DNA of 12,243 bases. Origin: Woeseia sp. (lineage in GTDB: Bacteria > Pseudomonadota > Gammaproteobacteria > Steroidobacterales > Woeseiaceae). A model generated the notes under the pieces. It did not search any database. It saw only the letters and a list, made by a program, of their open reading frames with translations, and was not told the origin of the DNA. The translations under genes were made by a program, and so were the position numbers. This document shows positions 1 to 6,522 of this stretch, piece after piece. The stretch covers positions 1-12,243 of the forward strand of contig QIHS01000160.1 in NCBI GenBank assembly GCA_003229095.1, given 5' to 3'. How positions within the stretch are numbered: position 1 is the first letter of the stretch; each line of letters starts with the position of its first letter.

Positions 1-1238
1 TCGCGCTCGACGGCCGGCCACGAACATTCAATCTTCTTGGTCTCCTGACAGAGTGGCTTAAGTTTCGCAAAGAGACGGTCAAGCGTCGCCTGAAACACCG
101 CTTGCAAAACGTACTCGACCGTTTGCACATTCTTGATGGACTGTTGATTGCGTACCTGAGCATTGACGCCGTTATCAGGATAATCCGCAACGAAGATGAG
201 CCAAAACCAGTGCTCATGAAGAAGTTCAGGCTCTCCGATATTCAGGCCGAGGCTATTTTGAACCTGCGCCTGCGCAATCTCGCAAAACTCGAAGAAGTCC
301 GTATCACGGGTGAGCAAAAAGCGCTCAAGGAAGAACGCCAGGACCTGGAGGGCACGCTTAAGAGTGCCGCTCGGCTGAAATCGCTGATCAAGTCAGAGAT
401 TCTCGAGGACACCGAAAGCTACGGGGATGCACGGCGTACGCTCATTGTTCAGCGTGAAGCGGCACAGGCGATGGATGAATCGCAGCTGGTAGCAAGCGAA
501 CCGGTCACTGTCGTGCTGTCAATGCGTGGCTGGGCACGGGCGGCGAAGGGGCATGAGGTCGATGCGTCGGCACTGAGTTACAAATCCGGTGATGGATTCC
601 TGGCGGCGGTACAGGGCAGAAGCAATCAGCTAGCCATGTTTATCGACAGCACCGGTCGGGTCTATAGCGTGCTTGCGCAGACTTTGCCTTCAGCGCGTGG
701 GCAGGGCGACCCACTGTCCGGCCTCTTCAAGCCGCCCGATGGTGCGGAATTCTGCGGCCCGATGATTGGCGAGCCCGAACACCAGTTCCTGCTCGCGAGT
801 GACGCAGGATATGGTTTTATCGCCACCCTCGAGGATCTTGTATCGCGAAACAAAGCGGGCAAGTCGGTGTTGCGGGTGCCAGCGGGCGGAAAAGTGGTTG
901 TCCCGGCACCTATTCCACGCGATGCGGAATGCCTGATTGCCGCCGTGTCGTCAATCGGTCGCTTGCTTTGTTTCGAGATGGAAGAGCTGCCGGAACTCGC
1001 CAAGGGTAAGGGCAACAAGCTCATCAACATTCCGACCAAAAAGTACAAAGCAGGTGACGAGCAGCTGGTCGCGGCCGCCGTCGTGCCTGAAGATGCAAAC
1101 CTGCAGGTTTATACCGGCACGCGGATGATGACCCTCAAGTGGGATGATCTGGACGACTACTACGGCGAGCGGGCATTGCGCGGGCGAATGCTGCCAAAAG
1201 GCTGGCGTAAGGTTGAACGTCTGATCGCGGCAGAATAA
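1..1238 (+). CDS. parC: DNA topoisomerase IV subunit A (ParC), C-terminal part
   Basis: ParC pairs with ParE to form topoisomerase IV, which decatenates daughter chromosomes and relaxes supercoils. The 5' end lies outside the window. The frame is open from base 3, so about 411 residues are visible of a protein that is about 750 aa in E. coli. The visible part begins in the coiled-coil/gate region (LTEWLKFRKETVKRRL, then HILDGLLIAYLSIDAVIRIIRNEDEPKP). It continues into the GyrA/ParC-type C-terminal beta-pinwheel domain, with recognisable blades GWARAAKGHEVDA, FIDSTGRVYS, TLPSARGQGDPL, ASDAGYGF and KGKGNKLINIP. The TTG at 102 is internal and not a start. The gene ends at TAA 1236-1238, directly on a terminator, and converges with the fimV-like gene. 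No frameshift or missing block is seen. Identification rests on strong remembered similarity to E. coli ParC along the whole visible stretch. Confidence 0.96.
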   Translation, partial: ALDGRPRTFNLLGLLTEWLKFRKETVKRRLKHRLQNVLDRLHILDGLLIAYLSIDAVIRIIRNEDEPKPVLMKKFRLSDIQAEAILNLRLRNLAKLEEVRITGEQKALKEERQDLEGTLKSAARLKSLIKSEILEDTESYGDARRTLIVQREAAQAMDESQLVASEPVTVVLSMRGWARAAKGHEVDASALSYKSGDGFLAAVQGRSNQLAMFIDSTGRVYSVLAQTLPSARGQGDPLSGLFKPPDGAEFCGPMIGEPEHQFLLASDAGYGFIATLEDLVSRNKAGKSVLRVPAGGKVVVPAPIPRDAECLIAAVSSIGRLLCFEMEELPELAKGKGNKLINIPTKKYKAGDEQLVAAAVVPEDANLQVYTGTRMMTLKWDDLDDYYGERALRGRMLPKGWRKVERLIAAE

Positions 1239-1273
1239 AAAAGGGTCAGAGCATTGCTCTGACCCGGTTTTTT
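1237..1273. terminator. Bidirectional rho-independent terminator between parC and fimV-like gene
   Basis: A perfect 10-bp stem, GGGTCAGAGC (1243-1252) and GCTCTGACCC (1256-1265), closes a 3-nt loop. On the plus strand it is followed by GG and six T (1268-1273). On the minus strand it is followed directly by six T (complement of A1237-1242). It can therefore end both convergent transcripts. The minus-strand U-tract lies over the last bases of parC's stop codon. Confidence 0.9.
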
Positions 1274-1278
1274 CGGTC

Positions 1279-1296
1279 GGGCTCTGGCCCTTTTTT
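1279..1296 (+). terminator. Possible second, weaker plus-strand terminator
   Basis: GGGC (1279-1282) and GCCC (1287-1290) form a short 4-bp stem followed by six T (1291-1296), right up to the fimV-like stop codon. It contains a third, slightly changed copy of the half-site used in the neighbouring terminator (GGGCCAGAGC on the minus strand, 1290-1281). The stem is short, so its function as a back-up terminator is a guess. Confidence 0.35.
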
Positions 1297-3318
1297 CTAA
1301 TTTTTCCTCTTGAGTTTTTCGGCTGCAACTTTCATGTCGACCGTTATATCACTCCCGGCAGCAGTCTCTTCCGTAAGAGGAATAACCGCGTCGTTTTCTG
1401 CCAACAAGGATGTCGGAAGATTGACAGTTATCTCGGCAGTGATGTCGAGTGAAGCCAACAGGCTTGTCGAATCGTTCTGCTCGTTCTGATCCATGCGTTC
1501 CGTCAATTCCCCAGATGCTTTATCAATTTCAGCTTTCATTATCTGAGATGCCGTCATCTCGTCCTCATAGTCCTGCTCAAGAATTTCGTAGTCGACAGCT
1601 GTCGCCATCAAATTTTCGACTTCTGTAGTTGTGTCCGTCTCTATTTTTACAGCTTGCAGATCGGTTGCGGTATCGTCGGAATCACCAATGGTCTGTTCCA
1701 GCACATTGATGCTCATAGATACATCGTAATTTCCTGTATCGTCCGAACCGTCATCATCAGGCAGGTCTTCCGTCAACAGGATACTTGTATCCTCAACGCG
1801 ATGAAGTGGTTTCATAATGCTGGTTGCACCGGAGTTGGGTGCACTGACTGGCGCGCTCAGTTCTTCGACGCCAGGATTACTTCCGCTCTCGTTGTTCTCG
1901 AGAATGCCGAAATCGTGGTCAATGTCCAACTCGTCATTTTCTTGCAGATCCGTGCCCAGGTCCAGATTCGCATCAAGAGAGAATAACTGTTCATTTATGG
2001 TGTCTTCGAATTCCTCATCAGTTTTGTCGCCGGTCTCAACTTCGTCCGAACTATCGTCAACGCGCCGTCCGCCAGTATTTGCTTGGGTGCCAATTGGCGT
2101 CGGAGCGAATCGTTCTCTAATGGCACGGCCAAACAGCAATAATCCGAGAATGAGCGCAAACCCGGCGCCGCCAAGCCACATCAACCACGACCATGCGCCG
2201 CTTGTCACACCAGTTCCAGTCACAGACGTATCTGCAGAAGTATTTGCAAAGGTATCTGCGACTGGTGCAGCTATGTTTGCCCGGTCGTTATCGATCGCTG
2301 TGTCCGGAATCACAATGCTGGTAGTCGAAGAATCCGCTGGCATGACCACATTGCCCGGTCTCAGATCATTCGTGGTGTCTGTGCCCGAAGTGGCCGCATC
2401 GCTATCAATCACTGTGACAGAAGGGCTTTCTGCGTTAGTGATTGCAGAATTTGCAGAAACGGTTTCGGTCGCCGCAATATTTGCCGGGGCAAAGTAAGGT
2501 TGAGCGACATTCGTCGCCGGCTCACTTGCTGCAGCGGAACCGGTCATGTCAGGGATAGTGAGTTCGTAACCGGCCATTAGTTTGTTTACGTCGTTGTCAA
2601 TAAAAGCGTCCGGGTTTGCAGCGAAGACTTGCGCAACCGCCGGCCACAACGCCGTTGTACGACCTTCGATTTGGGCAACAATGGTCGACAATGTATCGCC
2701 GGGCATTACTCTGTAAGTGGATTGCATCGCAGCAACCGACACGGTTCCAGTAGAGGTCGCTGATGCAGGACCAGGTGCTTGAACCGGCGTCGGTGGCACT
2801 GGACTGGCAACGGGTGACGAAGTCTGAACCTCAGTTTCGCGACTGGACACGTCACTGATGACGCTCGAAGTCGTCGCAGCAGGCAACGATGTTTGTGCGA
2901 CGGCAAATGGCTCGGCCGGATTGATCATCAGCGTATATTCCCGACTCAGATGCGGCGTATACGGACAATCTACGGCAACTTGAATGCTCACCATGGGCTC
3001 ACGGACCGGCAGAATGCCGGCAAGTAAGATGGCGCTGTCAGTGACCGTTATCCGGGCATTGCTAACAGCAGGAATACCGCTGCCCGGAATTCCGGGTCGC
3101 AGGTAAATACAATATTGATTGAGTTGCTCAGCCGGATTCAGGGCATAAGCAATACTGGCGCGCAACGGTTGACCCAGTGCAGAATCAAGCCGGATTTCTC
3201 CGAGCTCGAGTGCGCCTGCAGGCGCGGCTGCAAGGCCACATGCGCCACCGACGGCAACCAGTGCCGGTAACATTTGATTTGGTTTGCGTTTTTTGTATTT
3301 TCTTGTCGTTCGATTCAC
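1297..3318 (-). CDS. FimV/HubP-like LysM membrane protein, short form without visible TPR end
   Basis: FimV/HubP proteins are inner-membrane, peptidoglycan-binding polar hubs that help assemble type IV pili and place polar proteins. In this 673-aa product, a basic N-terminus and hydrophobic stretch (about 16-35) look like a signal peptide. It is followed by the FimV N-terminal domain (about 37-133; LGEIRLDSALGQPLRA), a proline/serine/threonine linker, a LysM domain (about 201-256; YRVMPGDTLSTI), a long low-complexity linker, one membrane segment (about 375-398) and an acidic Asp/Glu-rich cytoplasmic tail. Classical FimV is usually larger and has TPR motifs plus a conserved C-terminal domain; I see neither here. 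The start is GTG, preceded by GGGGTAAAGGG. The in-frame ATG at 3273 lacks a ribosome site and would remove the basic n-region. The gene lies downstream of the fimX-like gene on the same strand and ends at TAG beside the shared terminator. The family call is firm; the exact role is inferred. Confidence 0.85.
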   Translation of the reverse strand: MNRTTRKYKKRKPNQMLPALVAVGGACGLAAAPAGALELGEIRLDSALGQPLRASIAYALNPAEQLNQYCIYLRPGIPGSGIPAVSNARITVTDSAILLAGILPVREPMVSIQVAVDCPYTPHLSREYTLMINPAEPFAVAQTSLPAATTSSVISDVSSRETEVQTSSPVASPVPPTPVQAPGPASATSTGTVSVAAMQSTYRVMPGDTLSTIVAQIEGRTTALWPAVAQVFAANPDAFIDNDVNKLMAGYELTIPDMTGSAAASEPATNVAQPYFAPANIAATETVSANSAITNAESPSVTVIDSDAATSGTDTTNDLRPGNVVMPADSSTTSIVIPDTAIDNDRANIAAPVADTFANTSADTSVTGTGVTSGAWSWLMWLGGAGFALILGLLLFGRAIRERFAPTPIGTQANTGGRRVDDSSDEVETGDKTDEEFEDTINEQLFSLDANLDLGTDLQENDELDIDHDFGILENNESGSNPGVEELSAPVSAPNSGATSIMKPLHRVEDTSILLTEDLPDDDGSDDTGNYDVSMSINVLEQTIGDSDDTATDLQAVKIETDTTTEVENLMATAVDYEILEQDYEDEMTASQIMKAEIDKASGELTERMDQNEQNDSTSLLASLDITAEITVNLPTSLLAENDAVIPLTEETAAGSDITVDMKVAAEKLKRKN

Positions 3319-3342
3319 AGCCCTTTACCCCGCTGTCCAGTA

Positions 3343-3410
3343 CTGGCTCATCCGTGCCATTCGGTTGGCGGTCCGTGATAGAAATGCCACCGACCGTCGT
3401 GATGAGCCAG
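3343..3410 (-). promoter_or_regulatory. Long hairpin in the probable 5' leader of the fimV-like gene
   Basis: Read on the minus strand, CTGGCTCATC (3410-3401) pairs perfectly over 10 bp with GATGAGCCAG (3352-3343). Inside it a second stem, CGGTCGGTGG (3396-3387) against CCGCCAACCG (3371-3362), adds nine pairs (one G-U) with one mismatch and a 15-nt loop. The hairpin ends 24 nt before the GTG start. There is no T-tract, so it is not a normal terminator. It could control translation or mRNA stability, or be a remnant of a palindromic repeat. The folding is visible in the sequence; any function is inference. Confidence 0.55.
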
Positions 3411-3445
3411 ACTAGGGAGACACCGGGTTGCTGTAAATGGTCAAT

Positions 3446-3474
3446 TTTATCGTTTACCGCAATGTGCGCCAGAA
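3446..3474 (-). promoter_or_regulatory. Tentative sigma70 promoter for the fimV-like gene
   Basis: On the minus strand a weak -35-like TTCTGG (3474-3469) is followed after 17 bp by a -10-like GATAAA (3451-3446). This predicts a start near 3439 and a leader of about 120 nt containing the hairpin. The CRP-like site would be centred about 64 bp upstream of that start, near the usual class I position. The hexamers are poor matches, so this is only a candidate. Confidence 0.25.
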
Positions 3475-3495
3475 CGCCGTTTCGCGGGCTCAAAG

Positions 3496-3511
3496 TGTGA
3501 CTGAGATCACA
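3496..3511. promoter_or_regulatory. CRP/Vfr-type binding site
   Basis: TGTGACTGAGATCACA matches the CRP consensus TGTGA-N6-TCACA in both half-sites, with A-rich flanks (AAAG before, AAT after). Vfr, the Pseudomonas CRP homologue, uses a very similar site. It lies in the gap between the fimX-like stop and the fimV-like start, about 178 bp upstream of the latter. No other site of this quality was noticed in the window. The match is direct; binding and the direction of regulation are not shown. Confidence 0.65.
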
Positions 3512-3532
3512 AATGACTATTTGACGGGCTTA

Positions 3533-3546
3533 ACCGAATATTCGGT
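3533..3546. repeat. 14-bp perfect palindrome downstream of the fimX-like gene
   Basis: ACCGAATATTCGGT is a perfect palindrome 28 bp beyond the fimX-like stop and 21 bp from the CRP-like site. It has no loop and no following T-tract on either strand, so it is a poor terminator. An operator for a dimeric regulator is possible. Confidence 0.4.
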
Positions 3547-3574
3547 ACGGAAATCGGCAAATCCTGAGAATGCG

Positions 3575-5668
3575 CTATTTTGAGCTAATCGCCTCAAGTG
3601 TCGTGTGAGTTGCATTGACCACTTCCTGCAGAACGACCTCGGGTTCATGGACATAGTGACCTTGCATAAAGTGCACGCCAAGCTGAAACAAAACGGCCAT
3701 CGCGTTGGCATTCTCTACGCGTTCTGCAATGGTCTCAATGCCGCGTTGCTCGGCAGCCAATGCCAGTTGTCTGACCGCTTCCTGCATTTCGGTATCGGTG
3801 GTTAGTGAATGCATGAGGCCACCATCAATTTTGATGTAGTTGGGCTTGAGAATATCCAGAATCTGAAATCGATTCTTGTCGACACCGTAGTGCTCGAGCG
3901 CAAGCGTGATGCCGATTTTGCGAAACTCGTCAGCCGTCAAGCGGGTTTCCTTGATGAATTTTGCGGCATCGGATTCAGGAATCTGCACGCACAAAATAGC
4001 CGGTTCCAGTTTGACGCTATCGAGTTCAGACCTTATCCACTCGATCAGCGTCTTGTCCTGTAGTGACTGCCGGGACAAACGGATGAACACTTTTTCAGCC
4101 TCGTGTTCCTTTGCAAACTCAATCGACGCAGAAACCATCCAACGGTCGATCATTTTGATCAGGTTGTTTCGTTCGGCGGCGGGCAGAAACTCTGATGGCA
4201 GTACTGTGTTCCCCTGGTCGTCGATCATGCGTACCAGCATGTCATACATTTTTTCAGAATTGCTGCGCAATCCAGCGACCGGCAATTGTGCCAATCGAAA
4301 CCGGTCTTCACTCATCGCGGCCTGGATGCGCTTGACCCAGACTGCGTCGTGTTTTCGGAGGCGAGTATCCACATCGGTAGATTCGTTTAAATGCACGGTA
4401 TTGCCGCCTGCAGCTTTTCCCGACTCGTGTGCATCGGCGACAGCCGTAACAATCTCTTCGAGGTTCGCGTAAACGCCGCTGACGCCAACAACGCCCACCG
4501 TACAAGTGAGCCGAACCTTTTGCGTGCCGACCGAAAATTCGTATTCTTGAATGTGATCGACTAATTGCTTGCCCCAGATTTCGGCGTCTCGTTCGTTACC
4601 GCGTTCGATGAGTGCCATCAACACGGTGCCCTCGAATCGACCCACCAGGTCGCGCGGATGCATCCGCTTGCGCACCTCTTCCGAGAACTGTGCGAGTATT
4701 TCTTCTGTGTCGAGGATACCCACCGTGCTTCGGACCTGGGAGAAATCATCAGGTTTGATAAATACCAGCGCATGCAGTCCGGACTTGGTTTTCCGTCTCA
4801 GTCGTTTGCTGATGCGCTCGAGAAATTGTGCCCGGTGAAAAAAGAGTGTGGTTGGATCTCGTTTCAGTGCTTCGTGAACCAGGATAGTCGGTTCCTCTGC
4901 TACCTGAACAACGGGTGCAATACGAATTTGAATATAGGAGCGGTCTTCAAGTTCTACACGCTGAAATTCCAGTTCCATGGACGCACCATCGCCCATGCGG
5001 CACTTTGCGTGCAGTTTTTCATCTTGCTGCCACTTGCCCCTGGAGGTTGCAACGAGTGCGCCCTTGACGGCTGCGTGACTTTCTACGAGGAAGTGGTCCA
5101 TCAGCAGTGTCCCGATAACTTCTTCGTCGTCTTTCAATCCAAACATTGTGCGCCACGACTGATTGACCTCGGTAATGATGCCTTCCTGAATGTATGCAAT
5201 GGCCGTCGTGGAATTTTGCACGTAGTCGTTTAACTGTCTGCGATATTCGTTTGCCGAACTCAAGGTCGAGTTCAGCGCCCGTTCGACTCGAAAGGCGCGC
5301 AGTTCACGACTGACCACCGCTTGCAGGCGAGCTTTGTGGTCGATGGACACCAGGTCACAAGCGCCGTCTTGCATGGCTTGCAAAATATGTTCTTCGTTAG
5401 CCGCGTCACGCAACGCAATAACAGGCGCTTCGGGGATGTAGGCGTCCTTTTGCTTGACGACCTGTTTCACACAATCGGCATACTCATTCACATTCAGAAT
5501 AATGAGTTCAAAAGTCTCCTGACCGAGTATGTCGTGGAATTCTGCGGGGCTCTTGATCCAGTGGCAATGCGCCGCATGGCCGGCATCCCGTAGGCTCGAA
5601 TTCACGAGTTCGACGTTGTCCTGGTTGGCAGACAACACAGCAATAGATATTGAAAATTTTTCGGTCAA
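3575..5668 (-). CDS. fimX: FimX-like REC-PAS-GGDEF-EAL protein with degenerate active sites
   Basis: FimX binds c-di-GMP without much turnover and promotes type IV pilus assembly and twitching at the cell pole. This 697-aa product matches FimX in length (691 aa in P. aeruginosa) and domain order: receiver-like domain (about 5-125), PAS (about 145-250), GGDEF (about 270-425), EAL (about 440-690). The receiver has Asn59 where the phospho-acceptor Asp is expected (IILNVNE). The GGDEF loop reads GRFEG (343-347). The EAL motif reads DML (476-478, in YDMLVR), and the usual DDFG is EHYG (592-595). YIKID, AERVE and QGHY remain, as does the QLP of the ligand-binding strand. A degenerate enzyme acting as a c-di-GMP receptor is therefore likely. 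The start is TTG, with an in-frame TGA five codons upstream, so a longer N-terminus is excluded. The fimV-like gene follows on the same strand. A different degenerate EAL scaffold protein remains possible. Confidence 0.8.
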   Translation of the reverse strand: MTEKFSISIAVLSANQDNVELVNSSLRDAGHAAHCHWIKSPAEFHDILGQETFELIILNVNEYADCVKQVVKQKDAYIPEAPVIALRDAANEEHILQAMQDGACDLVSIDHKARLQAVVSRELRAFRVERALNSTLSSANEYRRQLNDYVQNSTTAIAYIQEGIITEVNQSWRTMFGLKDDEEVIGTLLMDHFLVESHAAVKGALVATSRGKWQQDEKLHAKCRMGDGASMELEFQRVELEDRSYIQIRIAPVVQVAEEPTILVHEALKRDPTTLFFHRAQFLERISKRLRRKTKSGLHALVFIKPDDFSQVRSTVGILDTEEILAQFSEEVRKRMHPRDLVGRFEGTVLMALIERGNERDAEIWGKQLVDHIQEYEFSVGTQKVRLTCTVGVVGVSGVYANLEEIVTAVADAHESGKAAGGNTVHLNESTDVDTRLRKHDAVWVKRIQAAMSEDRFRLAQLPVAGLRSNSEKMYDMLVRMIDDQGNTVLPSEFLPAAERNNLIKMIDRWMVSASIEFAKEHEAEKVFIRLSRQSLQDKTLIEWIRSELDSVKLEPAILCVQIPESDAAKFIKETRLTADEFRKIGITLALEHYGVDKNRFQILDILKPNYIKIDGGLMHSLTTDTEMQEAVRQLALAAEQRGIETIAERVENANAMAVLFQLGVHFMQGHYVHEPEVVLQEVVNATHTTLEAISSK

Positions 5669-5768
5669 TTTGAAGAGGCCCTGTCAATCCGTCGATTGGC
5701 GTAGTCGTGGTACGTCCTGTACCCAATTAGCGAGTCTATACAGAACGATTCGAGCCGTCCCTGACCCC

Positions 5769-5793
5769 GTATCAAAACCGTGACGGGTATCAA
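5769..5793. repeat. Short direct repeats between fimX-like gene and efp
   Basis: GTATCAA occurs at 5769-5775 and again at 5787-5793, an 18-bp offset. A related CGGGTATCA occurs at 5784-5792 and 5899-5907, the latter just upstream of efp. The region lies between two divergent genes, so these could be regulator sites, but seven-base repeats can arise by chance. No convincing promoter pair stood out in this 257-bp gap. Confidence 0.2.
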
Positions 5794-5925
5794 GAAAACA
5801 GCTCGAAAGCCCCGTTCATAGACGCATTCGCCATATCGGGATGGCCAGCGTCTGTTTCGGGGCACAGCGCCGGAAGCCCTTATCCTGAGCGCGATTCGCG
5901 GGTATCATGGCGCGCTGGCGGGATT

Positions 5926-6522
5926 ATGTCGCCTTCCCTTCGATTGCCGGAATTAAAAAATGGCCAACTACAACACCAACGAATCTCCGGTTTACGCATC
6001 ATTATTGATCGCGACCCGTGCATTATCGTGGAAAACGAATTTGTGAAACCTGGCAAAGGCCAGGCATTCAATCGTGTGCGGATCAAGAACCTGAAGAGCG
6101 GCAAAGTGGTTGACAAGACATTCAAGTCCGGTGACAGCGTCGAGGCCGCGGACGTAATGGATACAGACATGCAATTTTTGTATGCCGACGGTGAGTTCTG
6201 GCATTTCATGGTCGCCGATACGTTCGAGCAATACGCGGCAGATGAAAGCGCGATCGGTCAGGCAAAGAAGTGGATAAGTGAACAGGACATTTGTCAGGTG
6301 ACACTGTGGAACAACGAGCCGCTTCTCGTTGCCGCACCCAACTTTGTGGAACTCGAGATAAGCGAAACAGATCCGGGTGTGCGCGGCGATACTGCCAGCG
6401 GTGGCGTTAAACCCGCGACGCTTTCAACGGGTGCGGTGGTTCGCGTACCACTGTTTGTAGAGCAGGGCGAGACGATTAAAGTCGACACGCGCTCGGCAGA
6501 GTACGTTTCCCGCGTCAAATAA
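5926..6522 (+). CDS. efp: Elongation factor P, with an apparent frameshift near its start
   Basis: EF-P enters the ribosomal E site and relieves stalling at proline runs. The body is a clear EF-P: ENEFVKPGKGQAFNRV carries the PGKG tip lysine (Lys34 in E. coli) that EpmA modifies, followed by TFKSGDSVEAADV, LYADGEFWHFM, a central OB domain, and the C-terminal TDPGVRGDTASGG and GAVVRVPLFVEQGE ending EYVSRVK. In this frame the open start is ATG 5926, giving 198 aa with an unusual N-terminus (MSPSLRLPELKNGQLQHQR). The expected EF-P start is instead visible at ATG 5960 in another frame (MANYNTNE). Adding four bases near 5984 would give the standard 188-aa protein. Either the sequence has an error or the gene is disrupted and translated from 5926. 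The stop overlaps msrC's stop by 8 bp on the opposite strand. Confidence 0.85.
   Translation: MSPSLRLPELKNGQLQHQRISGLRIIIDRDPCIIVENEFVKPGKGQAFNRVRIKNLKSGKVVDKTFKSGDSVEAADVMDTDMQFLYADGEFWHFMVADTFEQYAADESAIGQAKKWISEQDICQVTLWNNEPLLVAAPNFVELEISETDPGVRGDTASGGVKPATLSTGAVVRVPLFVEQGETIKVDTRSAEYVSRVK
5960..5991 (+). other. efp: Probable frameshift in the efp 5' end
   Basis: ATG at 5960 follows CCGGAATTAAAAA and encodes MANYNTNE, the usual EF-P N-terminus, through 5983. That frame then leaves EF-P (SPVYAS). From 5983/5986 the other frame reads SGLRIIIDRDPC, the expected continuation. The normal NEFRSGL would need GAA-TTC-CGC-TCC-GGT-TTA. The sequence is GAA-T-CTCCGGTTTA, exactly four bases (TCCG) shorter. 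Confidence 0.75.

Noticed and set aside
1817..2497. 226-codon plus-strand frame inside the fimV-like gene
   Set aside because: It is antisense to a well-supported protein; its Ser/Ala/Pro-rich content follows from the low-complexity linker on the other strand.
3185..3493. 102-codon minus-strand reading frame across the fimV-like leader
   Set aside because: It starts at a TTG, covers the hairpin region, runs out of frame into the fimV-like gene, has no recognisable domain, and its Arg/Cys-rich end looks like a shadow of the real gene.
4565..5233. 222-codon plus-strand frame inside the fimX-like gene
   Set aside because: Antisense to conserved GGDEF and PAS domains, with no ribosome site or family resemblance.
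5709..5723. Small inverted repeat GGTAC-GTCCT-GTACC upstream of the fimX-like gene
   Set aside because: Only five base pairs, with no T-tract and no promoter context; easily chance.
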